Positions 11,486-21,203 of a stretch of 64,000 bases of DNA are shown here, in pieces; within the stretch, counting starts at the first letter, position 1; each line of letters starts with the position of its first letter. Both the position numbers and the translations under genes were made by a program. The notes beneath the pieces are model-generated. The model was not told the origin of the DNA. It searched no databases and worked only from the letters and a program-made list of their open reading frames with translations. Source of the stretch: Chryseobacterium elymi (lineage in GTDB: Bacteria > Bacteroidota > Bacteroidia > Flavobacteriales > Weeksellaceae); assembly GCF_003385495.1 (NCBI RefSeq), contig NZ_QNUH01000002.1, positions 124,001 to 188,000 of the forward strand. The letters are read 5' to 3'.

Positions 11486-12478
11486 TTAATTCATAAAGCT
11501 CTCCGGAATCCATTCATAAGCGACATCTTTCTTCTTTGTAAAGCCAAGTCCCGGCCATGGAAGATGATAAGCAAAAGCCTTCGTTTTAGTTTTTGCCAGC
11601 TGCCCAAGTAATTTTTTGCGGGATTCTGTAGCAATATCCAGGTCTGTATCTCCTGAAAATCCCCATTCGGGATGTGGGAAAAGAATAACATCAGAATGGA
11701 TCAGATCTGCAATATACATAAGTTTCTCGATGCCCGAAGTAACAGTAATGATCGTAAGGCCCGGCGTATGTCCCGGAGCCAGCTGAAAACTGAAATGATC
11801 AAACAGAGGGTTCTCAAAATCATAAAACTTCAGCTTCGGACGGATCGTTTTCAGAATATTCTGAATGGGCGGAATGATCTGGTTAAGGAATTCCGGCTGG
11901 CTCTTCAGAAAACTGTTTTTAAAATCTTTGATTGAAGCCTGTAGCCAAAAGTCATGCTCAATTTTTGAAATATAAAGATCTGCATTGAGAAAAACAAGAT
12001 TATTCTGCTTGTCTACCACTCCACCGATATGATCGGGATGAGCGTGAGAAATAAAAACATCTGTCACATCATTTGGAGAAAATCCTGCTTTATGCAGGCT
12101 TTTCAGAATAAAACCTGTTCTTTCATCTGCAAAGATTCCCATTCCGGCATCCAGTAAAACAAGCCTATTTTTGGTCTTAACAAGCATCAGGTTCATTGCC
12201 ATATCAACATAATCATCCGGACGGAAATTGTCTCTGAGAATGGCTTTTAATTGAGAAATATCTGCTCTCGGAGCAAATGTATCGATGCTTTTTTCGTGAA
12301 TATATCCGTCCGTGAGAATAAACAGCTCCAATTCTCCAAGCTTGATCTTTTTAAATGCTGAAAGGTCTTCTCCGGAATGAGATGAGAGTATTCTGGTACT
12401 GCCAAAAACATCAGAAAACGGAACAAGGCTGATTGCTCCGGCCATGAGCCCGTTTTTCAAAAGTTCCCTTCTGTTCAT
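11486..12478 (-). CDS. exported MBL-fold metallo-hydrolase with Tat-type leader
   Basis: This 330-residue metallo-beta-lactamase-fold hydrolase carries the dinuclear metal motif HAHPDHIGG at about residue 150, a later metal His in APGHTPG, and Asp in YIADLIHSD. The N-terminus MNRRELLKNG plus a hydrophobic stretch is a twin-arginine type leader, so it probably acts in the periplasm. A TTG two codons upstream is possible, but the ATG at 12478 is used. The substrate is unknown; relatives include lactonases and aryl-hydrolases. It lies downstream of an aldo/keto reductase and AraC regulator on the same strand, suggesting a small detoxification unit. Confidence 0.85.
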   Translation of the reverse strand: MNRRELLKNGLMAGAISLVPFSDVFGSTRILSSHSGEDLSAFKKIKLGELELFILTDGYIHEKSIDTFAPRADISQLKAILRDNFRPDDYVDMAMNLMLVKTKNRLVLLDAGMGIFADERTGFILKSLHKAGFSPNDVTDVFISHAHPDHIGGVVDKQNNLVFLNADLYISKIEHDFWLQASIKDFKNSFLKSQPEFLNQIIPPIQNILKTIRPKLKFYDFENPLFDHFSFQLAPGHTPGLTIITVTSGIEKLMYIADLIHSDVILFPHPEWGFSGDTDLDIATESRKKLLGQLAKTKTKAFAYHLPWPGLGFTKKKDVAYEWIPESFMN

Positions 12479-12494
12479 AATCAATGTGTTTTAA

Positions 12495-12533
12495 ATTTCC
12501 GTGTTCCAGAATATCAGACAGGAACACGGAAAT
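12495..12533. other. intercistronic 13-bp inverted repeat
   Basis: ATTTCCGTGTTCC / GGAACACGGAAAT is a perfect 13-bp stem with a 13-base loop, between the aldo/keto reductase stop and the metallo-hydrolase start. There is no T run in the direction of transcription, so it may be an RNA-stability or partial-termination element rather than a full terminator. Confidence 0.6.
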
Positions 12534-12543
12534 ATAGTTGATT

Positions 12544-13545
12544 TTAGTTATTGACTAATTTCATGGCACCTTCTGTGTATCTTTCTCCCACGTTGGGATA
12601 TTTTTTCAGTAGCGCATCAATTGCTTCCATATCAGATGGTGACAGATCGATATTTACGGCTTCAATATTCTCTTCAAGGTATTTGATGCGTTTCGTCCCG
12701 GGAATCGGAACAATATCTTCTCCCTGGTTCATGACCCAGGCTAAGGCTAGCTGTGTTCCTTTTACGCCTTTAGACTGTGCAAATTCATTGATTTCTCTTG
12801 CCAGATTCCTGTTATTTTCCAAATATTCTGCCTGATAACGCGGCAATGTTTTTCTAAAATCTTCGTCACCAAAATTCTCTACTTCATTGATATTGGCAAA
12901 AAGACCTCTTGCCAGCGGAGAATAAGGTACCAAAGTGATCCCCAGCTCTCTGATCGTTGGAAGTATTTCCTTCTCTACATCTTTGGTTAAGATAGAATAT
13001 TCTGACTGCAGTGCTGTAATAGGGTGAATTTTATTTGCTTTTCTGATGGATTCGGCGGAAGCTTCTGATAGCCCAAGGTATTTTACTTTTCCTTCTTTCA
13101 CCAATTCTGCCATTGCGCCTACCGTTTCCTCTACCGGAATATTCGGGTCTACCCTGTGGGCGTAATAAAGATCAATTGTATCGATCTTAAGTCTCTGAAG
13201 ACTCAGATCTACAGCCTGTCTGATCCATTCCGGTGAGCCGTCAAAATAAGTTCCGGGGGCTCCGCTGTGGCTGGGCTTTCCATCTTTAAACCTGAAGCCG
13301 AATTTGGTGGCAATAAAGATCTTGTCCCTGTTCGGAACCAGAACTTTTGAGATCAGCTTTTCATTTTCTCCGGCAGCATACATATCTGCGGTATCCCAGA
13401 AATTGACTCCTAGGTCCAATGCTCTGTGCAAAGTATTGATGCTTTCCTGTTCATCGGCCGGACCGTATGCAAAGCTCATTCCCATACATCCTAACCCTAT
13501 TGCAGATAACTGCTCTCCTGTGTTTCCTAATTGTCTGAATTTCAT
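12544..13545 (-). CDS. aldo/keto reductase
   Basis: This 333-residue NADPH-dependent oxidoreductase of the aldo/keto reductase superfamily is cytosolic. The TIM-barrel starts [19 protein letters not shown]. The catalytic tetrad is seen as Asp in DTADMY, Tyr in MYAAGENE, Lys in ATKFGF and His in YYAHRVD. The NADPH motif [13 protein letters not shown] is near the C-terminus. The long open frame begins 10 codons earlier with a non-family extension, so the start at MKFRQ (13545) is chosen. It lies directly downstream of the AraC regulator (87-base gap), which may control it. Confidence 0.9.
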   Translation of the reverse strand: MKFRQLGNTGEQLSAIGLGCMGMSFAYGPADEQESINTLHRALDLGVNFWDTADMYAAGENEKLISKVLVPNRDKIFIATKFGFRFKDGKPSHSGAPGTYFDGSPEWIRQAVDLSLQRLKIDTIDLYYAHRVDPNIPVEETVGAMAELVKEGKVKYLGLSEASAESIRKANKIHPITALQSEYSILTKDVEKEILPTIRELGITLVPYSPLARGLFANINEVENFGDEDFRKTLPRYQAEYLENNRNLAREINEFAQSKGVKGTQLALAWVMNQGEDIVPIPGTKRIKYLEENIEAVNIDLSPSDMEAIDALLKKYPNVGERYTEGAMKLVNN

Positions 13546-13632
13546 AATTGCTGTGATTTTTAATTGATAGAACAAAATTAGTACAAGAATGGAATGGGTG
13601 GAATATAGAATTCAAACCAAGAATTATAAAAT

Positions 13633-14538
13633 TCAAACAATTTCTGTCCTGACTGCATTAGGAGCCAAACCGGTTTGCTTCTTAAAGAAATTGGTAAAAT
13701 AAGCAGGTTCTTCAAACCCCAATCCATAAGCAATTTCGGAAATATTCCAGTCCGTATGCCTCAGCAAAGCATTGGCTTCCTGAATGATCCTTGAAGCAAT
13801 CTGCTGGCTTGTCGTTTTTCCGGTTATTTCTTTTACCGCACGGTTTAAAGAATTCACGTGGATAGAAAGACTCTGTGCATAGTCATTAGGTGTTTTTAAT
13901 TTCAGAAATACTTCGGGACTGTCGATGGGAAACTGCCTTTCCAGGAGTTCCATAAACAGTGAGGCTACTCTCTGTGAAGCATTCTGATAAGGTTCAAAAC
14001 TCTCTGCAGGCTGCATTTTCATCGTTTCATGGATCAGAAGATGAAGGCATGCCCGAAGCATATCGTATTTATGCATATATTCCGTTTTGATCTCGGCCAT
14101 CATCTTGATAAAAAGGTCCGAAATGGTTTTTTGCTGCTCTTCATTCACAAAGAAAACAGGAGTTCCGCCAATTTTAAAAAGCTGTGAATCCTGAAGATTT
14201 CCCAGGCGTATTCCATTCTGCAGAAACTGGTCTGTAAAGAGGCAGAACCAGCCTTTCTGATCTTCATCATCTGTTTCCCATGAATAAGGAACCACAGGAT
14301 TGGAAAATAACAGTGCAGGACGATCTACAGAGATCCATTTGTCTGCATAATGAAGCTTTCCTTTCCCTATAATAAGTGAAATTTTATAATAGTCTCTTCT
14401 GCTGTAAGGTGATATCAGTGCACAGCTTTCGCGTGAAAAAACATTAAAATGTCCCATACCGGGAGCTGTGACAGTATCTACTCTTTCCATAGATACATTC
14501 CGCAGATAAAATCCGCTTATTGTTTCTTTAGATTCCAT
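13633..14538 (-). CDS. AraC-family transcriptional regulator
   Basis: This 301-residue regulator has an N-terminal cupin-like ligand/dimer domain (residues about 25-180) and a C-terminal double helix-turn-helix at about 200-300. The HTH includes NISEIAYGLGFEEPAYF and FKKQTGLAPNAVR, the hallmark AraC signature. It is the first gene of a run of three on the minus strand, ahead of an aldo/keto reductase and an exported metallo-hydrolase. Flavobacterial regulators of this type often sit with the oxidoreductases they induce in response to small aldehydes or quinones; that role is inferred. Confidence 0.9.
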   Translation of the reverse strand: MESKETISGFYLRNVSMERVDTVTAPGMGHFNVFSRESCALISPYSRRDYYKISLIIGKGKLHYADKWISVDRPALLFSNPVVPYSWETDDEDQKGWFCLFTDQFLQNGIRLGNLQDSQLFKIGGTPVFFVNEEQQKTISDLFIKMMAEIKTEYMHKYDMLRACLHLLIHETMKMQPAESFEPYQNASQRVASLFMELLERQFPIDSPEVFLKLKTPNDYAQSLSIHVNSLNRAVKEITGKTTSQQIASRIIQEANALLRHTDWNISEIAYGLGFEEPAYFTNFFKKQTGLAPNAVRTEIV

Positions 14539-14597
14539 GCTGCTAAGTTATAAAATTCAAACAAACAAAACGTCCTGATGATCATTACGGATACAAT

Positions 14598-14627
14598 AAA
14601 AAAGTGACCGGCAATAACCGGTCACTT
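14598..14627 (-). terminator. terminator of the 139-aa exported protein gene
   Basis: A 10-bp perfect stem AAGTGACCGG / CCGGTCACTT with a 6-base loop is followed on the minus strand by a run of T. It lies 30 bases beyond the stop codon at 14657. Confidence 0.85.
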
Positions 14628-14656
14628 AGAAAATTGCATATAGCTGTTAAGCTCGT

Positions 14657-15076
14657 TTAGCGATTTTGTTTGTTTTTCTTATTTACTTTATACACTTTGG
14701 ATTTTTGGGCTTTAGCCTTCTTGTAGTTATTTTTATTACGGTTATAAACCGCTACAGGGTTCTGACCTTTATAATATTTGGTTTTAAACTTCGTATACTT
14801 TTCTCTTCCAAGTATTCTTTCTATTTCGTAATATCTGTCTTCTCTCCATCGGTCAGGATTGCTTACATATACCCTGTTCCAGGAATCATAATCCCGATAT
14901 CTGTTATTCAGAGCATTCAGCTGGTTGGTCTGTACTGTAGAAAGCACAAGGTCCGCAGCTACTCTTTGCCAGTTAATGTCTGTTATACTTCTTCTGTAAT
15001 CGTTGTAATAATCTGATTGTGCATAAGTAAGGCCAAATGTGCCTGCAAGCATTAATGCGATTAATGTTTTTTTCAT
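14657..15076 (-). CDS. small basic exported protein, unknown function
   Basis: This 139-residue protein has a signal peptide (cleavage near LTYAQ, residue 20). The mature part is rich in Tyr, Arg, Asn and Lys. Residues 21-95 look helical (DINWQRVAADLVLSTVQTNQ; YYEIERILGREKYTKF), somewhat like the helical periplasmic Spy/LTXXQ proteins, and the tail is very basic (KKAKAQKSKVYKVNKKNKQ). A periplasmic binding or stress role is possible but not shown. It is monocistronic, with its own terminator. Confidence 0.65.
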   Translation of the reverse strand: MKKTLIALMLAGTFGLTYAQSDYYNDYRRSITDINWQRVAADLVLSTVQTNQLNALNNRYRDYDSWNRVYVSNPDRWREDRYYEIERILGREKYTKFKTKYYKGQNPVAVYNRNKNNYKKAKAQKSKVYKVNKKNKQNR

Positions 15077-15230
15077 CTTTATCTTATTTCAAAGTTAAAC
15101 TGTTTTAGTATAAGTCAATTAAAATGCCAAGTTGATAAAACACCTTCCCAATCTTTGTTAAAAAAACAAATAACTTCTCACAGTCTTTGGAATATTCTCT
15201 ATATTTATTCTGTATTATTTAGATTCCCGA

Positions 15231-16517
15231 ATGGAGATTATTATTATCATAGTACTCATTTTGCTGAACGGAATATTTTCAATGTCGGAAATGGCTTTGG
15301 TATCTTCCAAAATCTTCAGGCTTAACAGCGAGAAGAAAAAAGGCAATTCTGGTGCAAAAGTGGCTATTAAACTCGCTGAGAATCCCAGCAGGTTTCTATC
15401 TACGGTTCAGATAGGCATTACTTTGATAGGAATTCTTCTCGGTATTTTCTCAGGTGACAGGCTGACATCTGATCTTACGCAATACATTTCAAAATTTGAG
15501 ATTTTTGCTGAATATGCCCGGGGAATTGCAGCTTTTATTATTGTGGCCGTCATCACTTTTCTGTCTATTGTTTTTGGAGAACTGATTCCTAAAAAGCTTG
15601 GACTGAAGTTCCCGGAGAAAACAGCAGTGATAATTGCAAAACCCATGTATTGGCTGGCTATTCTTGCTTCCCCGTTTGTATGGCTGCTGACCATTACCAA
15701 TGAAGGTATTCTGAAACTCTTCGGAATCAGGGATGATGAAAAAGAAATGATCACGGAAGAGGAGATTAAATCTATTATAAGAGAAGGAAAAGAAGGAGGA
15801 GTTATTGAGGAAAAGGAACATGATGTTTTAAGAAACGTTTTCGAGCTCGGAGACCGCAGAGTAAGCTCCCTGGCTACGCATCGTTCTAAAATTATTGCTT
15901 TAGACGCAGATGACAGCTATGAAACTGTAAAAGAGAAAATAAAAAATAACTCATTTTCTACATATCCAGTCACAGACAGGAATAATTTGGATCATATCAT
16001 CGGAATCGTAAAAATGAGGGACCTTTTTGATCTCGACCATCAAAATTTTAATCTCAGGGCGCATCTCAGGAAAGCTGTTTTTGTGAGTGAAAACTCTTTC
16101 ATTTATCCTATGATGGAAAGCTTTCGGGCAAACAGATCACACCTCGCTATAGCTATTGATGAATACGGTACCACTAAAGGTGTTATTACCCTCAATGACA
16201 TTCTGGATGATCTCATAGGGAATATTCCTGACGGCAGCGGTGAGGAAAAAGATATTATCAGACGGAATGAAAACTCCTGGCTAGTCGATGGGAAATGCTC
16301 TCTTTATCATTTTAAAAAATATTTTCAGATCGATCTTAACGAGGCGATTGAAAAAAAATTCATTAGTGTTTCAGGACTTTTTATTTATGGCAAAGATATC
16401 ATTCCCAAAACCGGAGATCAAATAAAAATTGAAAACCTGACCTTGGAAATTGTAGACAAAGATGGGAACAGAATTGATAAGATTATGGTGACCAGAAACA
16501 GTGATGAAAAATTATAA
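15231..16517 (+). CDS. CorC/HlyC-family membrane protein (CNNM + CBS + transporter-associated domain)
   Basis: This 428-residue inner-membrane protein of the hemolysin C / CorC / CNNM family is linked to Mg2+ or other divalent cation efflux. The order is: N-terminal CNNM (DUF21) domain with about four membrane segments (residues 1-175, starting MEIIIIIVLILLNG and including FGELIPKKLGL), a CBS pair at about 205-325 (FSTYPVTDR, IDEYGTTKGVITLNDI), and a C-terminal CorC_HlyC domain at about 345-425. It stands alone; no hemolysin activity should be assumed from the family name. Confidence 0.9.
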   Translation: MEIIIIIVLILLNGIFSMSEMALVSSKIFRLNSEKKKGNSGAKVAIKLAENPSRFLSTVQIGITLIGILLGIFSGDRLTSDLTQYISKFEIFAEYARGIAAFIIVAVITFLSIVFGELIPKKLGLKFPEKTAVIIAKPMYWLAILASPFVWLLTITNEGILKLFGIRDDEKEMITEEEIKSIIREGKEGGVIEEKEHDVLRNVFELGDRRVSSLATHRSKIIALDADDSYETVKEKIKNNSFSTYPVTDRNNLDHIIGIVKMRDLFDLDHQNFNLRAHLRKAVFVSENSFIYPMMESFRANRSHLAIAIDEYGTTKGVITLNDILDDLIGNIPDGSGEEKDIIRRNENSWLVDGKCSLYHFKKYFQIDLNEAIEKKFISVSGLFIYGKDIIPKTGDQIKIENLTLEIVDKDGNRIDKIMVTRNSDEKL

Positions 16518-16792
16518 GTTCTGGTTTCATAAATGATAAGAAATGTACTGATAGATAAACCAGCTCTACAAACAAGTCAATATTCAAACACTTATATTTT
16601 TAAAATCCTAACACAATCTCATTCCCCAAATTTCGTTAAGTTTCCCGAAAACTCATGTTTTGTATTATTTTAATTTGTAATTTTAAGAATGATAAGTATA
16701 ATCCGGAAGGATTTTGATGTCGCCAGATTATTAAATGTTTTATGGATTGAATAAATCAAGTCATTAATTTAACTCACCAAATCTTAATTATT

Positions 16793-17080
16793 ATGGAAAA
16801 TATAAAGTTTGAGATATCACCATATCAGGATGAACTGCAGCTGTTAATTGATGGAGAAAAAGCAGGATATATGTCTATAAAAATTGACGGAAGGTTGTTG
16901 ATTGTGTATTACACTAAAATTATTGAGGAACGTGAAGGCCATGGATATGCCAAAATGCTTCTTGACGAACTGGTCCGCTATTCCGAGGAAAAGGACCTTC
17001 TGGTAGATCCAGAATGTGATTTCGTACGCCAGCAATTTGAAAATCACCCTGCCAGATATAAGGATATCTGGCATGCCTGA
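16793..17080 (+). CDS. short GNAT-type N-acetyltransferase (YjdJ-like)
   Basis: This 95-residue protein has the compact GNAT fold known from YjdJ-type N-acetyltransferases. The beta-strands are GEKAGYMSIKIDG and LLIVYYTKI. The acetyl-CoA loop region reads EEREGHGYAKMLLDELVRY and the conserved ending is CDFVRQQFENHP. It probably acetylates a small amine; the substrate is unknown. The stop codon abuts the stop codon of the convergent metallo-hydrolase gene with no base between, so no room exists for a terminator. Confidence 0.85.
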   Translation: MENIKFEISPYQDELQLLIDGEKAGYMSIKIDGRLLIVYYTKIIEEREGHGYAKMLLDELVRYSEEKDLLVDPECDFVRQQFENHPARYKDIWHA

Positions 17081-18181
17081 TCATTCTTTCCACCACTCTC
17101 CGAACTTATGCTCAGAACGGTTCATATCCACTACTTCTCCGATCATCGGGGTAAGTATGTTGAGTGCTTTTTCTTTTCCTAAATCGGTTATTTTCTGAAG
17201 TGGTTCATCCCACGGATGAAGAGCCAGCGCAAATTTTGAAGAGTGAACGGGAATAATATTTTCGGCTTTAAGATCAATAGCCGCCTGAATGACGTCTTCC
17301 GGTAGTGTATGAATGTACCGCCAGGCTTCTCCATACTGCCCGTTTTCAAGAATGGCGTAATCAAAAGGCCCAAACTGTTCACCAATTTCTTGAAAATGAG
17401 AATCGTAACCACTGTCACCACCCAGGAATATTTTTTTTGTGGGAGTTTCCAAAACATAAGAAGTCCACAGCGTATTATTCTGCTTTATTTTTCTTCCTGA
17501 AAAATGTCTTGCTGGTGCATAAGTGATTTTCAGACTATTTTTTAAAAGAACTGCTGTTCCCCACTCTTCTTCAATCAGATTTTCTTCATGATAGCCCCAT
17601 CTTTCCAAATGGGCTCCAACCCCCAAAGGGATAATAGCCGTTTGTGTTCTGTCTCTGATTGATTTTACTGTTGGATAATCCAGGTGATCAAAATGGTCGT
17701 GCGTAATCACCAGGTAATCCAGATCGGGAATATCTTCCGGTTTGAATATATCTGAGCCTTTAAAAGCTTTATTGAAATATTTAAACGGAGAGCCATATAA
17801 ACTCAGAACAGGATCTATGAGAAAAGAAACGCCATCCGTCTGCAGATAATAGGATGAATGTCCCAACCAGATAAAAATATCCTGATCTTTCCGGATACTT
17901 TTCAAATCCGTATGGATGGACGGAATGTCTTTCAAAGGTTTCAGCAATGGATGCTTTTTACCTAAAATAAAATAGTAAGTAACTTTTATTGTACTGTAAC
18001 CTTCTGCAATAGGCGGAGTATAGTTGATGTTCTGGAATTTTCTGTTTTTGTAAAGTTGAGAGTTTCTTATACGTTCCAATCTTCTGCCTTCAGGTTCTCT
18101 TCCGAAAGCAGGCATATTCATTATCCTCAGGTAAGTTGCCACGAAAAAACCAGCCAGTAAAATCAAATATATCATCTTCAT
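17081..18181 (-). CDS. MBL-fold hydrolase, UlaG/NAPE-PLD-like, membrane-anchored
   Basis: This is a 366-residue metallo-beta-lactamase-fold protein of the group that includes NAPE-phospholipase D and UlaG. The metal motif HDHFDHLD is at about residue 160, with later ligands in APARHFSGR, LGGDSGYD and IPVHSSKF. A hydrophobic N-terminal stretch (MIYLILLAGFFVATYL) suggests an anchor or uncleaved signal. The long frame begins with a TTG five codons upstream, but ATG at 18181 is preferred. The substrate may be a phosphodiester or lactone, and cannot be settled from sequence. Confidence 0.85.
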   Translation of the reverse strand: MKMIYLILLAGFFVATYLRIMNMPAFGREPEGRRLERIRNSQLYKNRKFQNINYTPPIAEGYSTIKVTYYFILGKKHPLLKPLKDIPSIHTDLKSIRKDQDIFIWLGHSSYYLQTDGVSFLIDPVLSLYGSPFKYFNKAFKGSDIFKPEDIPDLDYLVITHDHFDHLDYPTVKSIRDRTQTAIIPLGVGAHLERWGYHEENLIEEEWGTAVLLKNSLKITYAPARHFSGRKIKQNNTLWTSYVLETPTKKIFLGGDSGYDSHFQEIGEQFGPFDYAILENGQYGEAWRYIHTLPEDVIQAAIDLKAENIIPVHSSKFALALHPWDEPLQKITDLGKEKALNILTPMIGEVVDMNRSEHKFGEWWKE

Positions 18182-18341
18182 TAAAATTGACGGCAAAGGT
18201 ATTGACTTTTAGTCTGACATGGAAAGTCCAATATTTTTTTAACTTAATTTATAAAGCTTTCTGAATAATTTATTATTCATTTAAATTAAAATAATCGTAA
18301 ACTTTTTAACTTAGCCGATTGAAGAAAAAATTCAAAATACG

Positions 18342-19874
18342 TTGAAAAATTATTCGATAATACTGCTGGCAGCAGCACTCTCGTCATGTACATCTATCAG
18401 AAGACACAATGCACAGAGAGCAGCATGCATAGCCCCTGAAGAGCTTAAGAAGGATATAGATTATGCATACTTAAAGCTCCAAAAGATGCATCCCCAGCTT
18501 TACTGGTATATTTCCAAAAAAGATCTTGACTATAAATTTGACAGTCTTAAACAAACGATCCGCCAACCTCTAACTCCGCTTCAGTTTTATTTTAAGTTAC
18601 AGCCTGTTGTTGCCGATATCCGAGAAGGACATTTGGCACTGAGGATTCCAAGAGAAAAATTTACTAAAAGCCGGATTAAAGCTCTTGAACACAAAAAGGG
18701 AATGTTCAGCCGTTTTGAATATCACATACAAGATGACCATTTGTTTATTATTGAAAATAAAGATTCGATAGAAAACATAAAACCGGGAACTGAAATAGTG
18801 GCGATTAATAACATTCCCGTATCTGAATATGTAAAGAAATACCGTAAGCTGATCAGCAGTGACGGTTATAATACCACTTTTCAATCTTATTTTTTAAAGG
18901 ATGTTTTTTTTAATTTTTATACTGCAGAAAACGGATTTACGGATACTGTATTTATAGAAACGTTATACAATGGTACAAAACAGAGTCACACCCTGCGCCG
19001 GGAATCTAAATCTAAAAAAGACCTTGAAAAAGATAAGGAACAGGAAAAGCGGACCCGGGAAAAAAAATTGAATGATTATGTAGCATTCAGCAATTCTTAT
19101 AACCGGAATTTTAAATTTCTGGATAAAGACAGTACAACAGCTTATATAAAGATAAAGAGTTTTTCAAGCGATTATTCGGATAAGTTTTACAGAGAATCGT
19201 TTGCAAAAATAAAAAATGCGGACTCTAAATATTTAATCATAGATGTCCGCAATAATTATGGTGGATCTCTGCACGAAATCAACAACCTGTATTCATATCT
19301 CGCATCTGGTCCATATGTCCTGATAAAGCCGTCACAGCTTGCCTCAAGGATCACTCCGTTAAGAACCAACTATTTCAGGAAAAGTACTCCTTTTCAATAT
19401 GCTTTTAAGAGCCTCGCCTATCCTACTTATGTCTTTGCACAGACCTTCAGCACTTATAAAAAGGATGGAAAGGTGTATTACAAAATGAAGGCAGCAAAAC
19501 CTACAAAGCCTAATAAAAATGCCTTCCAGGGAAAAGTATTTGTCCTGATCAATGGCGGAAGTTTTTCCGCATCTTCTATTATTACGGCAAAACTGAAATA
19601 TGATAAGCGGGCAATTTTGGTTGGCGAAGAAACAGGCGGTGCCAATGACGGAACGGTAGCCGGATTTTATTCTTACCAGAAGCTTCCGAATTCTAAAATC
19701 AACCTTCCTATCGGACTGCTACTGGTACAGCCAAACATCGATTTTCTGAATACAAAAAGAGGAGTTTCTCCGGATATTACCATCACAGAAAATATGCAGG
19801 ACATCATCGATAAAAAAGACCCACAACTGGACTGGGTGAAAAATAAGATTGCAGAAGAGATTGAGAATAAATAA
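18342..19874 (+). CDS. S41-family peptidase-like lipoprotein (TTG start)
   Basis: This 510-residue protein has a lipobox ending at Cys (ALSSC, about residue 16) and a C-terminal S41/tricorn-like peptidase core. A PDZ-like region lies at about 135-220. The core shows IIDVRNNYGG at about 300, NGGSFSASS at about 405 carrying the candidate nucleophile Ser, and VGEETGGANDG. The Lys of the usual GKG motif in CtpA-type enzymes is absent here, so it belongs to the tricorn/IRBP side of S41 or is altered in catalysis. The start is TTG: a stop codon lies 10 codons upstream with no in-frame ATG between. Confidence 0.85.
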   Translation: MKNYSIILLAAALSSCTSIRRHNAQRAACIAPEELKKDIDYAYLKLQKMHPQLYWYISKKDLDYKFDSLKQTIRQPLTPLQFYFKLQPVVADIREGHLALRIPREKFTKSRIKALEHKKGMFSRFEYHIQDDHLFIIENKDSIENIKPGTEIVAINNIPVSEYVKKYRKLISSDGYNTTFQSYFLKDVFFNFYTAENGFTDTVFIETLYNGTKQSHTLRRESKSKKDLEKDKEQEKRTREKKLNDYVAFSNSYNRNFKFLDKDSTTAYIKIKSFSSDYSDKFYRESFAKIKNADSKYLIIDVRNNYGGSLHEINNLYSYLASGPYVLIKPSQLASRITPLRTNYFRKSTPFQYAFKSLAYPTYVFAQTFSTYKKDGKVYYKMKAAKPTKPNKNAFQGKVFVLINGGSFSASSIITAKLKYDKRAILVGEETGGANDGTVAGFYSYQKLPNSKINLPIGLLLVQPNIDFLNTKRGVSPDITITENMQDIIDKKDPQLDWVKNKIAEEIENK

Positions 19875-19882
19875 TTTATAAG

Positions 19883-19911
19883 GTTTCGGCGGGCTTTCAG
19901 CCCGCCGAAAC
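19883..19911. terminator. bidirectional GC-rich terminator hairpin
   Basis: A perfect 13-bp stem GTTTCGGCGGGCT / AGCCCGCCGAAAC with loop TTC lies between the convergent S41 and membrane-protein genes. Its outer arm GTTTCGG is shared with the hairpin at 23595-23637. Confidence 0.85.
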
Positions 19912-19916
19912 TCTTT

Positions 19917-20507
19917 TCATTTCTTTAATTCTTTTAAAAGATCTTCTATATGTACAATGTACCTTCCGTAATAACGGTAAAACCAGAATTTTCCACTTAT
20001 AAAGAGTACGAAAAGCCCCACCGTTACAGAGCTTAGCAGGATCACAGCGATTTTCATCTCACTCATTGGCTCAGGCCAAGGTATAAATTCTATAACGATA
20101 ATCATTTCGCAGACTATAAAAGGAACAAAGCTCAAATAATAGGACAGATAATACTGCTTATTAAGATTAAACTGCATAACGAGGTCTTTTAAAGAATCAT
20201 AAGTTTTGAGCATAGGATTGCTGATTTCCTTGTAAAGCCTGAAAAATTTACTGAAAAAGAAAATGGTGACAAGAAGCATTGAGGCTATAAGAACCGTAAT
20301 GTAAAACTGGAGTTTAAATGGTCTGCAGAAGGCGCATACTATAAATGAAAAAATAAAGATTCCAATCATGAACCAAAATTCCATACGCATGTTTTTACGC
20401 ACTTTTTCCAGTGGCAGATTGATCTTATTTCTCTGTTCAATACTTATTTCGGGGGCTTCTTCCGAAATATCTCCGTTCCATACATTTTTTAATTCATCTA
20501 TATTCAT
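19917..20507 (-). CDS. membrane protein downstream of ECF sigma factor, putative anti-sigma partner
   Basis: This is a 196-residue protein with a polar N-terminal 40 residues (MNIDELKNVWNG) and four predicted membrane segments (about 45-62, 67-88, 125-143, 150-172), ending in a short helical tail EDLLKELKK. It starts 17 bases after the stop of the ECF sigma factor gene on the same strand, so the two form an operon. In Bacteroidota the gene after a sigma gene is often its membrane-bound anti-sigma factor. The LKNVWNG-type N-terminus is common in such small proteins. The role is inferred from position, not from a recognised domain. Confidence 0.75.
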   Translation of the reverse strand: MNIDELKNVWNGDISEEAPEISIEQRNKINLPLEKVRKNMRMEFWFMIGIFIFSFIVCAFCRPFKLQFYITVLIASMLLVTIFFFSKFFRLYKEISNPMLKTYDSLKDLVMQFNLNKQYYLSYYLSFVPFIVCEMIIVIEFIPWPEPMSEMKIAVILLSSVTVGLFVLFISGKFWFYRYYGRYIVHIEDLLKELKK

Positions 20508-20524
20508 TGGTATTGATTTAAAAA

Positions 20525-21025
20525 TTATGATTTATTTGAGTTTAAAACATCCTTCAGTTTATTTTTAGCGCGGTTCATTCTTACCCTTGCATTGCCTTCA
20601 GAAATTCCCATCTGCTCTGCAATTTCTTTTCCTGAAAAATCTTCCAGATAATAAAAAATGAATGCCTTATCGATGGAGTTCAGTTTTCGGATTGCTTCAT
20701 ACATCTGCATTAATCTCTCTTCCTTTTCATCATCATAATCATCCTGAATGATTTTATATCCGGAGAAGTCTTCATTAGAAATAAAACTTCTTTTTTTCTC
20801 TGTTTTCAGAAAAATAATCGCTGTATTGAGTGCAATTCTGTATATCCAGGTAGAAAATTCGCTTTGACCCCTGAAATGCGGATATGCTTTCCATATCTGG
20901 TAGGTTATTTCCTGGAAAAGATCATCGCGGTCATCTTTTTCAGACATATACATTTTGGAAATCTTAAAAATGATTCCTTTATGTTTTTCAATTTTATTTA
21001 AAAATTCCTGCTCTAATGAGTTCAT
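20525..21025 (-). CDS. ECF-type RNA polymerase sigma factor
   Basis: This 166-residue sigma-70 family protein has only regions 2 and 4, the ECF layout. Region 2 is at residues about 20-90 (DDLFQEITYQIWKAYP, FSTWIYRIALNTA). Region 4 is at 105-160 with its HTH (FSGKEIAEQMGISEGNARVR). It directs polymerase to a stress or surface regulon. The downstream membrane protein gene is its probable regulator. The targets are not evident in this window. Confidence 0.93.
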   Translation of the reverse strand: MNSLEQEFLNKIEKHKGIIFKISKMYMSEKDDRDDLFQEITYQIWKAYPHFRGQSEFSTWIYRIALNTAIIFLKTEKKRSFISNEDFSGYKIIQDDYDDEKEERLMQMYEAIRKLNSIDKAFIFYYLEDFSGKEIAEQMGISEGNARVRMNRAKNKLKDVLNSNKS

Positions 21026-21136
21026 GATTCCGGGCTCTGTAGAGTTAGTTTGAAATGTAAAAAAATGTTACAGATTTTTAATACAATTATATTTCTGACT
21101 AAAAGTTTTACTAAATCAGCTTTACTACTAATATAA

Positions 21137-21170
21137 AATCCTCAAAAAATAAAGAAATTTCTTGAGGATT
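21137..21170 (-). terminator. terminator of the GapN-like dehydrogenase gene
   Basis: Inverted repeat AATCCTCAA / TTGAGGATT with an A/T-rich loop lies 34 bases after the stop at 21204. On the minus strand it is followed by TTTTATATT. Confidence 0.7.
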
Positions 21171-21203
21171 ATTATTTTATGTTAAATTGAATTAAAAAAC
21201 TGC

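Noticed and set aside
15231..16517. Hemolysin function for the CorC/HlyC-type gene
   Set aside because: The family name is historical; domains point to a cation-transport role, so no toxin claim is made.
16518..16792. Possible small RNA or terminator after the CorC/HlyC gene
   Set aside because: Only a short CTGGTTT/AAACCAG pair with a very long loop was found, too weak to call.
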